Of a DNA stretch of 64,000 bases, positions 16,892 to 25,245 are shown one piece after another. This stretch comes from Streptomyces coacervatus (GTDB lineage: Bacteria; Actinomycetota; Actinomycetes; Streptomycetales; Streptomycetaceae), in the NCBI RefSeq assembly GCF_029223485.1, contig NZ_JARHTP010000001.1:744001-808000 (forward strand), given 5' to 3'. The notes under the pieces are model-generated. The model ran no database searches, had not been told where the DNA came from, and saw nothing but the letters and a program-made list of their open reading frames with translations. A program made the position numbers and the translations under genes. Every line of letters starts with the position of its first letter. The first letter of the stretch is position 1.

Positions 16892-18961
16892 ATGCTGGAA
16901 ATTGCCGACAATGGCCGTACGTGGCTCCTCTCGGGGCCGGACAGCAGTTACGCCGTCCACCTCACCGAGGACGACGAGCTCCTACACCTGCACTGGGGTC
17001 CCCGCATCGCGCTCGCCGACGCCGAGGCCCTCGCCGTCCGGCCGCTGCCCGACTACCGGCCCTTCGAGTCCCCGCTCGACGGATGCGAGGAGTACCCGGT
17101 CGAGGGCGGCCCCCGCTTCGTACGGCCAGCCCTGTCCGTACGCACCGAGGAGCGGCGCGGCACCGAGTGGCACTTCGAGACGTACGAGGCGGCGGGCGAC
17201 CACCTCCGCCTCGGCTTCCGGGACGGCGGACTCGCGATCACCCTGCACTACCGGATGCGGGACGACGTCGTAGAGCGCTGGGTGACCCTCGACAACGAGG
17301 GGCCCGCCCTGGAGCTGCTGCGGGCCGACTCCGCCGCCTGGACGTTGCCCGAGCGCGAGGACTGGCGGCTGTCCCAGCTGCACGGCCGCTGGGCCGCCGA
17401 GTCCCGGCTGACCGCCTCGCTTCTCACCTACGGTGAGAAGATCATCGGCAGCCGCCGCGGCCACACCGGACACCAGCACCTGCCCTGGGTCGCCCTCGAC
17501 ACCGACGCCACCGAGGAGCACGGCGAGGTCTACGGCTGCGCCCTGGGCTGGTCGGGTTCCTGGCGGATCGCGGTCGCGCAACTCCCGGACGCGCGCGTGC
17601 AGATCACCGGCGGCGCCGGTCACGACGACTCCGGGCTGCTGCGCCTGGACGCGGGAGAGTCGTACACGACCCCCGTCTTCGCCGGGCTGTGGAGCGACGG
17701 CGGCTTCGGCGGCGCGAGCCGCGCCTGGCACGCCTACCAGCGCGCCTACGTCATCCCGGACGCGGACCGGGACCGGCCGGTGCTGTTCAACTCCTGGGAG
17801 GCCACGGAGTTCGACATCTCCGAGGAGCAGCAGGGCACCCTCGCCCGGCGGGCCGCGGCGATCGGCGTCGAGCTGTTCGTGGTCGACGACGGTTGGTTCG
17901 GCAAGCGCACCAGCGACCGCGCCGGACTCGGCGACTGGACGGTCAACCGGGACCGCTTCCCGAACGGCCTCAAGCCGCTCGCGGACTATGTGCACGCCCT
18001 CGGCATGCAGTTCGGCATCTGGGTCGAGCCCGAGATGGTCAACCCGGACAGCGAGCTCTACCGCGCCCACCCGGACTGGGTGCAGTTCCAACCGGGACGA
18101 AAGCGGACGGAATTCCGCAATCAGCTCGTACTGAACCTGGCCCGGGAAGACGTCCAGGAATACCTCTGGGAGCAGCTCGACGCCCTCCTCTCCAGCGCCC
18201 CCATCGACTACGTGAAGTGGGACTTCAACCGCTGCTTCACCGATGTCGGCTGGCCGGGCGAGCCCTACCCGCAGCGCCTCTGGGTCGATCATGTCCGCGC
18301 CCTCTACGCCCTGTTGGACCGACTGCGGGCGGCCCACCCGGACGTCGCCTTCGAGTCCTGCTCGGGCGGCGGCGGCCGTATCGACCTCGGGATCATGAGC
18401 CGCACGGACCAGGTGTGGACCTCCGACAACACCGACCCGCTCGACCGGCTCGCCATCCAGCACGGCTTCAGCCAGATCCACCCCGCGCGCGTGATGGCGG
18501 CCTGGGTCACCGACAGCCCGAACACCCAGCTCAACGGCCGGGTCAGCTCGTTGCGCTTCCGCTTCGTGAGTGCCATGGCCGGCGTGCTCGGGGTCGGCGG
18601 GGACCTTGCCCAGTGGACCGAGGAGGAGCTCGCCGAGGCCGGCGAGTGGGTGGGGCTCTACAAGGAGATCCGGCCGCTGGTGCAGCACGGAGACCTCTAC
18701 CGGCTGCGGCCTCCGCGGGGCGGGCTGAGTGCGGTGCAGTACGTGCGCGGGGACGAGGCGGTCGTCCTCGCCTGGCTCCAGGCGCAGAGTTACGGCGAAC
18801 CCGTACCGGCGCTTCGGCTGCGGGGCCTCGACCCGGCAGCCTCGTATGAATGCCGCGAAACGGGCGAAGTCCACAGAGGTGCCGTATTGCTGCATCACGG
18901 GCTGCGCACCGGATTGCGTGGCGACCTCGACGCGGCAGTTTTCCGACTGCGTCGCATCTGA
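16892..18961 (+). CDS. Alpha-galactosidase, glycoside hydrolase family 36
   Basis: A 689-residue GH36 enzyme that releases terminal alpha-galactose from oligosaccharides such as raffinose-type sugars. The nucleophile is the Asp in YVKWDFNRCF, and the acid/base is the second Asp in SDNTDPLDR. N-terminal beta-supersandwich and central TIM barrel are both recognisable (FNSWEATEFDI, LFVVDDGWFGKR, FGIWVEPEMVN). No signal peptide is seen, so it acts on imported sugars. The ATG at 16892 was chosen because family members start MLEI; an upstream in-frame GTG at 16859 is possible. No sugar transporter lies next to it. Confidence 0.93.
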   Translation: MLEIADNGRTWLLSGPDSSYAVHLTEDDELLHLHWGPRIALADAEALAVRPLPDYRPFESPLDGCEEYPVEGGPRFVRPALSVRTEERRGTEWHFETYEAAGDHLRLGFRDGGLAITLHYRMRDDVVERWVTLDNEGPALELLRADSAAWTLPEREDWRLSQLHGRWAAESRLTASLLTYGEKIIGSRRGHTGHQHLPWVALDTDATEEHGEVYGCALGWSGSWRIAVAQLPDARVQITGGAGHDDSGLLRLDAGESYTTPVFAGLWSDGGFGGASRAWHAYQRAYVIPDADRDRPVLFNSWEATEFDISEEQQGTLARRAAAIGVELFVVDDGWFGKRTSDRAGLGDWTVNRDRFPNGLKPLADYVHALGMQFGIWVEPEMVNPDSELYRAHPDWVQFQPGRKRTEFRNQLVLNLAREDVQEYLWEQLDALLSSAPIDYVKWDFNRCFTDVGWPGEPYPQRLWVDHVRALYALLDRLRAAHPDVAFESCSGGGGRIDLGIMSRTDQVWTSDNTDPLDRLAIQHGFSQIHPARVMAAWVTDSPNTQLNGRVSSLRFRFVSAMAGVLGVGGDLAQWTEEELAEAGEWVGLYKEIRPLVQHGDLYRLRPPRGGLSAVQYVRGDEAVVLAWLQAQSYGEPVPALRLRGLDPAASYECRETGEVHRGAVLLHHGLRTGLRGDLDAAVFRLRRI

Positions 18962-19191
18962 GCCTTCTGCCCGAATTGGCTCCTTCATTCCAACTCGCTC
19001 CGGAATGGGGGCTCCAGAGGCAGAGGCGCGTGAGGAGCGTCATATCCGTGACCGTGCGTGGCGCGTCATGTTCACGTAATTCGCGTGCCTTACAAGGGCG
19101 TTTGGGTGAGCAGGACACCCTGGAATTCACGCACGGTCACCGGGTTTTCTCTCAAGGGATCAACAGAAACGCATTCACAGGGAACCGTCAC

Positions 19192-19221
19192 TTGTTCCTT
19201 TGCGTCCCGGTCGCTTACGTT
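19192..19221 (+). promoter_or_regulatory. Candidate promoter for the riboswitch-M23 transcript
   Basis: TTGTTC (19192-19197) and TACGTT (19216-19221) are separated by 18 bases and lie just ahead of the riboswitch. Inferred from hexamer match and position only. The rest of 18962-19191 holds no gene I can support. Confidence 0.4.
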
Positions 19222-19230
19222 CGCCACCAA

Positions 19231-19421
19231 TCCGGACGGACGCCCAATCCTGCCGCCGCCCGGTGCCCGCAGAACTCACCCGTGAACGGCAGGAGCGGGG
19301 GACCCACAGGTACAAATGCCTGTTCCGGTCTCCGGAACGGCTAGGGGTAAAGCCGCGTCAACTGCGCGGCCGGGCATCTCCAGTCCGCACCCGACAGCTC
19401 ACCTCGTAGGCGCCGGAGAGG
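19231..19421 (+). promoter_or_regulatory. ydaO/yuaA-type cyclic di-AMP riboswitch
   Basis: The leader has the conserved blocks of this class in order: AATCCTGCCGCCGCC, GGCAGGAGCGGGGGACCCA, GGGGTAAAGCCGCG and GACAGCTCACCTCGTAGGCG. Outer segments TCCGG near 19231 and CCGGA near 19412 can close the terminal stem. In actinobacteria this riboswitch precedes cell-wall hydrolase genes and turns them off when c-di-AMP is high. Here it leads directly into a LysM-M23 peptidase, the expected type of target. A covariance-model hit would confirm exact limits. Confidence 0.9.
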
Positions 19422-19429
19422 AATTCGTC

Positions 19430-20344
19430 ATGCCCGCGAAGGGTAAGCACCGCCGTCCGAAGCCCCAGCGCTTCACCCGCTCCATCGCCGTCGCCGGAAC
19501 CGGTGGCGCCGCGCTCGCCCTCCCGCTCATGGGGGCCACCGGCGCCCATGCCGCCACCACGCAGTCCGCTTCCCAGTCGGTTTCGGAAAAGGCCGTCCAA
19601 TCCCTTCGGGTCGCCGAGAAGGCGGCCCAGAAGAAGAGCGCCGCCAACAATGCGGGCGTGCGGACCTATTCGGTGCGCACCGGCGACTACCTTTCGAAGA
19701 TCGCCGAAGAGCAGCATGTCACCGGCGGCTGGCACAAGCTCTACTCGGACAACCGCCGGGCCGTCGGCGACGACCCGTCGCTGATCCACCCGGGCCTGAA
19801 GCTGACGATCGGCAGGAAGGCCGCGACGAGCACCACCAAGTCGTCGACGTCTTCGTCCTCTTCTCCGTCCGCCTCGAAGACGTCCTCGTCCTCGAACAGG
19901 ACGACCGCCACCCAGACCTCCGAGTCCGCCCCCACCGGCTTCACGCTTCCGGTGACCGGTGCCACCATCGGCACGGGCTACCACGTGGCCGGCAGCATGT
20001 GGTCCAGCGGGTACCACACCGGCGTCGACTTCGTCGTCCCGACCGGCACCGCCCTGAAGGCCGTCGGTGCGGGCACGGTCGTCTCCGCCGGCTGGGGCGG
20101 CGCGTACGGCAACCAGGTCGTCATCAGGCTCGCCGACGGCTACTACGCGCAGTACGGCCACATGTCCCAGCTCTCCGTCTCGGCAGGCCAGACCGTGACC
20201 GAGGGCCAGCAGATCGGCCTCTCCGGCGCGACCGGCAATGTGACCGGCCCGCACCTGCACTTCGAGATCCGCACCACGCCGGACTACGGCTCCGACGTGG
20301 ACCCGGTCGCCTACCTCCGCTCGAAGGGCGTCGGCGTCAGCTGA
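19430..20344 (+). CDS. Secreted LysM-M23 cell-wall endopeptidase
   Basis: The 304-residue protein has a signal peptide (basic start, then AVAGTGGAALALPLMGATGAHA), a LysM domain at about residues 80-125 (YSVRTGDYLSKIAEEQHVTGGWHKLYSDNR) and a Ser/Thr-rich linker. A C-terminal M23 peptidase domain follows, with zinc ligands in HTGVDF and HLHFEI. It should cut peptidoglycan cross-links during growth, spore formation or germination. Expression is probably set by the c-di-AMP riboswitch in its leader. The ATG at 19430 has a GAGAGGAA site. A strong terminator follows. Confidence 0.93.
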   Translation: MPAKGKHRRPKPQRFTRSIAVAGTGGAALALPLMGATGAHAATTQSASQSVSEKAVQSLRVAEKAAQKKSAANNAGVRTYSVRTGDYLSKIAEEQHVTGGWHKLYSDNRRAVGDDPSLIHPGLKLTIGRKAATSTTKSSTSSSSSPSASKTSSSSNRTTATQTSESAPTGFTLPVTGATIGTGYHVAGSMWSSGYHTGVDFVVPTGTALKAVGAGTVVSAGWGGAYGNQVVIRLADGYYAQYGHMSQLSVSAGQTVTEGQQIGLSGATGNVTGPHLHFEIRTTPDYGSDVDPVAYLRSKGVGVS

Positions 20345-20378
20345 CGTCCCCGCCCAGAACCACCTGCCTGACACGCTG

Positions 20379-20416
20379 CCGAAGGCCGGACCTCGATCCC
20401 CGGGTCCGGCCTTCGG
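20379..20416 (+). terminator. Terminator hairpin after the M23 gene
   Basis: CCGAAGGCCGGACC (20379-20392) pairs perfectly with GGTCCGGCCTTCGG (20403-20416), a 14-bp stem. Confidence 0.85.
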
Positions 20417-20517
20417 TGTGTCCGGCTGCACTCGTGACTCGTGTGCCGCAGGGGGTGTCGACAGTGAGGAGGTGTCGACAGTGCGGGGGAATTGGGACAC
20501 AGTGATCTCCGTAGCGA

Positions 20518-20531
20518 TGCAAGCGCTTTCT
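20518..20531 (+). promoter_or_regulatory. LacI-family-type operator
   Basis: TGCAAGCGCTTTCT has the palindromic AAGCGCTT core typical of LacI-family sugar repressors. It lies 32 bases before the GTG of the downstream esterase-like gene, suggesting carbohydrate control of this gene and the following DUF6250 gene. The regulator is not in the window. Confidence 0.5.
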
Positions 20532-20562
20532 CCATCTTTCGAGGCCTACGGAGGTCCTGACC

Positions 20563-21243
20563 GTGCTCCTGGCTGCGGGCGCGCTGCTCGGCGAGGCCCA
20601 GCAGCCCGTCTCCGCCTCCGAAGGGCCGGGCGTCGTACGCCCCGACGACAGGCGGATCGCCTACGAGGGGCACTGGGGCATCACCGACGAGGCCGCCATC
20701 ACCGTGAACTCCGGTTCCCGGCTGGGCGTCCGCTTCAGCGGCCCGGTGAGCTTCGGGAGGCAGGGCGTGCCGCAGACCGGCAACGGGGGAGTGCCGGACG
20801 CGGCGGACTCGTACGGCTGGAACTACGCGGGCTCCAGCGCTGGTTCGGACCGCCGTGCCGATGTGATCGTCGTGAACCAGGGCACGAACGACGCCCTGTA
20901 CGGCTCGGCGGAGTTCCGGGCGGCTTACCGCGCCTACCTCGCCCGGCTGCGAGCCGCCGCACCGCACGCCCGCATCCTTGCGCTGCGCCCGTTCAACGGC
21001 ACGCACGCCGACGACATCGCCGCTGTCGTCGCCGAACTCGCCGATGCCCGCACGGAGTTCGTCGACACGACCGACTGGCTCTCCCCGGCCGACGGGGACT
21101 TCAACGGGACCGTCCATCCCAGCGCCCAGGGCCATCGCAAGGTGGCGGCCCGTCTGCTCGCAGTCCTTGGGCGCCCACCGCGACCGACCGCGCCGTCGAT
21201 CACCACTCCCGAAGGAGCCGCCTCCCGTGACGAGCACCCGTAG
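20563..21243 (+). CDS. SGNH esterase-like protein with an apparent internal deletion
   Basis: The N-terminal part (DDRRIAYEGHWGITDEAAITVNSGSRLGVRFSG) resembles the beta domain of CE2-like carbohydrate esterases. The C-terminal part has SGNH block III (VVNQGTNDALYG) and the catalytic Asp/His block (DFNGTVHPSAQGH). Between them the GDS block with the catalytic serine is absent: VRFSGP runs straight into VSFGRQGV, a segment that should follow the GDS block. The simplest reading is an in-frame deletion of about 100 codons, leaving an inactive or altered product of 226 residues. It starts with GTG after ACGGAGG and has only a short, weak signal-like segment. The end overlaps the next gene by 17 bases. 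Confidence 0.7.
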   Translation: MLLAAGALLGEAQQPVSASEGPGVVRPDDRRIAYEGHWGITDEAAITVNSGSRLGVRFSGPVSFGRQGVPQTGNGGVPDAADSYGWNYAGSSAGSDRRADVIVVNQGTNDALYGSAEFRAAYRAYLARLRAAAPHARILALRPFNGTHADDIAAVVAELADARTEFVDTTDWLSPADGDFNGTVHPSAQGHRKVAARLLAVLGRPPRPTAPSITTPEGAASRDEHP

Positions 21244-21925
21244 AGCATTCGGAGCCCTGGCCGCCGGCACTGTCCTGGCCGCCCTCGCCCCCGCGCCCGC
21301 CGCCAGTGCCGCGTCCCGCCGCCGCCTCATCGCCCGCGACGACTTCTGTCACGGTCTCGGCCAGTGGGTCGTCGAACTGGAACGGGGCGGGACCGTCACC
21401 GCCTCCCACGGGATCCTGGAGGTGGACGTACCCGCCGGTGCCACGGTCTGGTTCAGGGAGCGGCTCGAAGGCCCCTACGTGATCGAGTACACCGCCACGC
21501 CCGTCTCGGCGGGCGGGGTCAACGACCGCGTCTCCGACCTCAACAACTTCTGGAACGCCACCGACGTCCGCTCCCCGGACGACCTCTTCGCCACCCGGCG
21601 CGGCGGAGCCCTGGCCGAGTACGACTACCTCAAGACGTATTACGTCGGATACGGCGCCAACACGAACACCACGACCAGGCTGCGCCGCTACGTCGGCGAG
21701 CCCGGGGTCCGCCCACTGATCTACGACTACACGCAGCCGCTGCTCGTCCCGAACGAACCCAACCGCGTCCGCATCGTCTCCGACGGCTCGACCGTCCGCT
21801 GGTGGAACAACGGGCAGTTGGTGTTCGACTACACCGACCCGGAGCCATACATAAGTGGCCACTTCGCCTTCCGGACCACTTGGAGCCATTTCCGGATCGC
21901 CGACTTCAGCGTCCGGAGGGTCTGA
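21227..21925 (+). CDS. Exported DUF6250-like protein
   Basis: A twin-arginine-like signal (TSTRRAFGALAAGTVLAALAPAPAASA) precedes a beta-rich domain of about 200 residues (ARDDFCHGLGQWVVELERGG, DLNNFWNATD, FAFRTTWSHFRIADFSV). This matches the jelly-roll DUF6250 family found beside pectin and rhamnogalacturonan enzymes; I recognise the family but cannot confirm it by search. The GTG at 21227 has GAAGGAG upstream and overlaps the end of the esterase-like gene, so the two form one unit. It may bind or process a plant polysaccharide; no catalytic residues can be named. Confidence 0.78.
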   Translation: MTSTRRAFGALAAGTVLAALAPAPAASAASRRRLIARDDFCHGLGQWVVELERGGTVTASHGILEVDVPAGATVWFRERLEGPYVIEYTATPVSAGGVNDRVSDLNNFWNATDVRSPDDLFATRRGGALAEYDYLKTYYVGYGANTNTTTRLRRYVGEPGVRPLIYDYTQPLLVPNEPNRVRIVSDGSTVRWWNNGQLVFDYTDPEPYISGHFAFRTTWSHFRIADFSVRRV

Positions 21926-22033
21926 TGGGTCTGACGGGTGTCGCGATGACCCCTCAACATCCCTGATCAGAAGGTTATTCCGGGCTTGGCGAACACTTTA
22001 GAAGTGGCTTATCTCACCGCGCGTCAACCCTTT

Positions 22034-22049
22034 CCTACGGTCGCGTAGG
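22034..22049 (+). promoter_or_regulatory. Palindromic operator before the SGNH hydrolase
   Basis: CCTACG (22034-22039) and CGTAGG (22044-22049) are perfect arms around four bases, 19 bases upstream of the ATG. The form suits a TetR-type repressor; the cognate regulator is not established. Confidence 0.5.
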
Positions 22050-22068
22050 TCACATTCGAAGGTGAATC

Positions 22069-22896
22069 ATGGCCGATGTGACAGACGATTCGAAGAGTGA
22101 CAGCAGATCAGTGATCGGGTCGTACGTCGCGGTGGGGGACAGCTTCACCGAGGGCGTCGGCGATCCCGGCCCCGACGGGGCATTCGTCGGCTGGGCCGAC
22201 CGGTTCGCGGTACTCCTCGCGGACCGGCGACCCGAGGGCGACTTCGGCTACACCAACCTCGCCGTGCGCGGCAAACTGCTCGACCAGATCGTGGAGGACC
22301 AGCTCCCGCAGGCCGTCGCACTGGCGCCGGACCTGGTCTCCTTCTGTGCGGGCGGCAACGACATCATCCGACCAGGCACCGACCCCGACGAGGTCGCCGA
22401 GCGCTTCGAGCGGGCGATCGTCCCGCTCACCGAAGCTGCCGGCACGGTCTTGGTGACCACCGGGTTCGACACCCGTGGCGTCCCCGTGCTCAAGCACCTG
22501 CGCGGCAAGATCGCCACCTACAACGGCCATGTCCGGGCCATCGCCGACCGGTACGGCTGTCCCGTCCTCGACCTGTGGTCCCTGAAGACCGTTCAGGACC
22601 GCAGGGCCTGGGACGGCGACCGCCTCCATCTCTCGCCCGAGGGGCACACGCGCGTGGCGCTCCGTGCCGGACAGGTCCTCGGCCTGGAGGTACCGGCCGA
22701 CCCCGACCAGCCCTGGCCGCCGCTCCCGCCGCGCGGCACCCTCGAGGTCCGGCGGGACGACGTGCATTGGGCGCGCGAGTACCTGGTGCCGTGGATCGGC
22801 CGCCGGCTGCGCGGCGAGTCGTCCGGGGACCATGTCACGGCGAAGGGGGCCCTGTCGCCGGACGACATCAAGATGCGGATTTCTTCGGTGGCCTGA
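22069..22896 (+). CDS. Cytoplasmic SGNH/GDSL hydrolase
   Basis: All four SGNH blocks are visible: GDSFTEG with Ser25 as nucleophile, the block II Gly region (YTNLAVRGKLLDQI), CAGGNDI for block III, and DRLHLSPEGH for Asp-His. There is no signal peptide, so this esterase or lipase acts in the cytoplasm. The protein has 275 residues. A conserved C-terminal extension (HWAREYLVPWIGRRLRGES) is typical of a Streptomyces subgroup. It stands alone behind a palindromic operator and is tail to tail with a TetR gene. Substrate unknown. Confidence 0.9.
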   Translation: MADVTDDSKSDSRSVIGSYVAVGDSFTEGVGDPGPDGAFVGWADRFAVLLADRRPEGDFGYTNLAVRGKLLDQIVEDQLPQAVALAPDLVSFCAGGNDIIRPGTDPDEVAERFERAIVPLTEAAGTVLVTTGFDTRGVPVLKHLRGKIATYNGHVRAIADRYGCPVLDLWSLKTVQDRRAWDGDRLHLSPEGHTRVALRAGQVLGLEVPADPDQPWPPLPPRGTLEVRRDDVHWAREYLVPWIGRRLRGESSGDHVTAKGALSPDDIKMRISSVA

Positions 22897-22985
22897 CAGT
22901 GGCCTGAACGTGGCTTGAGAACGGCCCCCCACTTCGGCGGGCCGAGAACGGCCAGGTGGCCTGAGCCCCCGTCGAGTGCGGGGGC

Positions 22986-23606
22986 TCAGCGCTCCGAAGC
23001 CGTCAACGCCGCCCGCTCCAGCCCCAGTTCCCGGGCCAGCGCCTCGTCCACCCACTCCTGGGTCCGGGCCCGCGACACCGCACCGGCGTACGACGTCAGC
23101 TGCACGGCGAGCCCGTCCAGCAGGGCCGTCAGCCGCAGGGCCGCGCCGTGCGGATCCGGGCAGCGGAACTCGCCCGCGGCGACGCCCTCCGCGATGACCT
23201 CGGCGATCGCGGCCTTCCACTGCTTGTCGAGGCCGCGGGTGACCTCCTGCAGCGCGGGCTCGCGCAGCGCCGCCGCCCAGCCCTCGATCCACAGCCGCCA
23301 GCCCTTGGCCTGCCCCGTCGGCGCGTACCAGCGCACCGCCGACCGCAGCCGCCGCAGCGCCGTCGTACGGCGGCCGAGAAGCTTGCGCAGATGCCCGAGG
23401 TCGTCCTCGGCCGCGAAGGTGAACGCGGCGGCGACCAGCTTCTCCTTCGTCGAGAAGTGGTACAGCACCAGCGCGTTGCTCACACCGAGCGACGAGGCCA
23501 CGTCGGAGATCCTGACCGCCGCCACGCCCCGCGCCTCGATCTGCCCGATGGCGGCCCGCAGCAACTCCTCACGCCGCTCGGCCACACTCAACCGCACTCT
23601 CGCCAC
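22986..23606 (-). CDS. TetR-family regulator
   Basis: The N-terminal helix-turn-helix is clear (AAIGQIEARGVAAVRISDVASSLGVSNALVLYHFSTKEKLVAAAF). The ligand domain ends with a Leu/Ala-rich helix (AALRLTALLDGLAVQLTSYAG), as in the BetI-like C-terminal group. Length is 206 residues. It lies downstream of and on the same strand as the dehydrogenase gene, 111 bases apart, and may regulate it. A palindrome upstream of that dehydrogenase is a candidate site. Confidence 0.9.
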   Translation of the reverse strand: MARVRLSVAERREELLRAAIGQIEARGVAAVRISDVASSLGVSNALVLYHFSTKEKLVAAAFTFAAEDDLGHLRKLLGRRTTALRRLRSAVRWYAPTGQAKGWRLWIEGWAAALREPALQEVTRGLDKQWKAAIAEVIAEGVAAGEFRCPDPHGAALRLTALLDGLAVQLTSYAGAVSRARTQEWVDEALARELGLERAALTASER

Positions 23607-23717
23607 CCGGTCACCCTATTCCGTGGCCGGTGACGGTGCCGGGTGAGGTCAGCACTTGGCGGGTCCGGCGGGTTCGACGGGGTGTCCGACAGGGAAGGGC
23701 GGAATGCCGGACCGCCC

Positions 23718-24896
23718 TCACCGGTACCAGCCGAAGCGTTCCGCGATCACCGGCAGCCGGTCCGCGACGATGGCGTGCGCGGCCGCCCGCGGGGTCGTCC
23801 CGTCGGCCTCCGCGCGGGCGAGCATCTGCTCGGTCAGGGCGCGCATCGAGCGGCGGGTGTGGGCGAACGCCTCCTCCGCGTCCGGTCCGATGTCGCCGAA
23901 CAGGGTCCACCACCACCAGGCGTTGGTCCCGGAGTTGACGACCACGTCCGGCAGCACGGTCACCCCGCGCGCGGCCAGCAGCTCCTCCGCCTCGGGCAGC
24001 ACGGGCATGTTGGCCGCCTCGACGATCCAGCGGGCGGTGATCTGCTCCTGGCCCGCGGTGTCGATCGCGTACGAGACCGCCGCGGGTACGAGCACTTCCG
24101 CCTCGGCCGACAGCCAGGCGTCGCCGGGCAGTTCACAGTCGTCGGGGCGAAGGGCCGCACGGTCCACGGTGCCGTACGCGTCCCGCGCGGCGAGCAGCGC
24201 CTCGACGTCGAGGCCCGCGGGGTTGGCGACCGTGCCCTTGATGTCGGCGACGGCGACCACGGTGAGTCCCGCGCGCGCGAGGAAGCGTGCCGTGGCTCCG
24301 CCCATCGTGCCCAGCCCCTGCACGGCGACCCGCGTCCCGGCGTACGCCACCCGGGCCCGGTCCAGAGCCGCGAGCGCCGACTCGGCGACCCCGCACCCGC
24401 CGACCAGTTCATCGAGCCCGATGCCGTCCACTTCGACCGCGAACGCGTCCGAGAGCCGCCGCCGCGCCGTCGCCTCGTCGTCGAGCAGCGGATACACCGC
24501 CTGAATGGACGAGACGAGCCCCGCCTCGGCCGCCGCCCGGTCCACCAGGTCCTGGGTGAGACCGAGGTCCTCTCCGGTCGTCCAGAAGCTTTCGACATAC
24601 GGCTTCATGGCGCGCAGATAGCGCACCAGGAGTGCGTACGCTCCCGGGTCCCGCGGGTCGCAGTCGATGCCGCCCTTGGCGCCGCCCAGGGGGATGTAGC
24701 GACCCTGGGGGTTGTAGTGCAGTGCCTCCTTCATGGTCATCCCGCGCGCGAGCCCGGCGACCTCGTCCAGGGTGCAGCCCGCGCGCATGCGCAGTCCGCC
24801 GCTGGAGACGCCGCGCACCAGCCGGTCGACCACCAGGAAGCCCTGGCGGCCGGTGAGGTGGTCGGTCCAGGTGAGCGACATCAGGGGGGCGGTCAT
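23718..24896 (-). CDS. Glu/Leu/Phe/Val-family amino-acid dehydrogenase
   Basis: A 392-residue NAD(P)-dependent oxidative deaminase. The dimerisation/catalytic domain has the lysine-containing segment IPLGGAKGGIDCDP, and the Rossmann domain has VAVQGLGTMGGATA. WIVEAANMPVLPEA and NSGTNAWWWW are other conserved cofactor or substrate-side segments. The start is the ATG at 24896 with GAGGAG six bases before it. It differs clearly from the Streptomyces valine dehydrogenase, so the substrate (glutamate or another amino acid) is open. Two inverted repeats lie in its promoter region. Confidence 0.88.
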   Translation of the reverse strand: MTAPLMSLTWTDHLTGRQGFLVVDRLVRGVSSGGLRMRAGCTLDEVAGLARGMTMKEALHYNPQGRYIPLGGAKGGIDCDPRDPGAYALLVRYLRAMKPYVESFWTTGEDLGLTQDLVDRAAAEAGLVSSIQAVYPLLDDEATARRRLSDAFAVEVDGIGLDELVGGCGVAESALAALDRARVAYAGTRVAVQGLGTMGGATARFLARAGLTVVAVADIKGTVANPAGLDVEALLAARDAYGTVDRAALRPDDCELPGDAWLSAEAEVLVPAAVSYAIDTAGQEQITARWIVEAANMPVLPEAEELLAARGVTVLPDVVVNSGTNAWWWWTLFGDIGPDAEEAFAHTRRSMRALTEQMLARAEADGTTPRAAAHAIVADRLPVIAERFGWYR

Positions 24897-25245
24897 GCGA
24901 TCTCCTCGCGGAACGACGACGGAATTTACTGAACCACGAGTCAGTATTGGAATCGGGGACACACTGTGTCAACGTGCTGAACGGGCTCAACAGCAGCCGC
25001 AGGCGGCACACACCGCGCAGCGCACCGTCCGCCGCGACGGCCTCGGGACGGGAATGGACGCCGATGATCCGCCGTTCACCAAGCGGTGGGCCCCATTCCT
25101 GCGGGAGGTGGGTGCGGCGGTGCAGTAGGCGAGCCCGGATCCTTGGGCTTTCCTTGGAATGAGCCCGCAGCGACCCGGACGACGCCGGTGTTGTCGGAGG
25201 TGCCGACCATAATGGAATGCCTCATCGACTCCACCTGGAGGTACC
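24897..25245. promoter_or_regulatory. Divergent promoter region with two palindromes
   Basis: This 349-base gap separates the dehydrogenase and MBL-fold genes. TACTGA (24927-24932) and TCAGTA (24941-24946) form one inverted repeat. GACACA (24958-24963) and TGTGTC (24965-24970) form a second around one base. Both sit 30-75 bases from the dehydrogenase start and look like repressor sites. The rest shows no gene I can support. Confidence 0.55.

Noticed and set aside
24733..25128. Plus-strand ORF ending between the dehydrogenase and MBL genes
   Set aside because: It begins inside the dehydrogenase gene and has no recognisable motif or good ribosome site.
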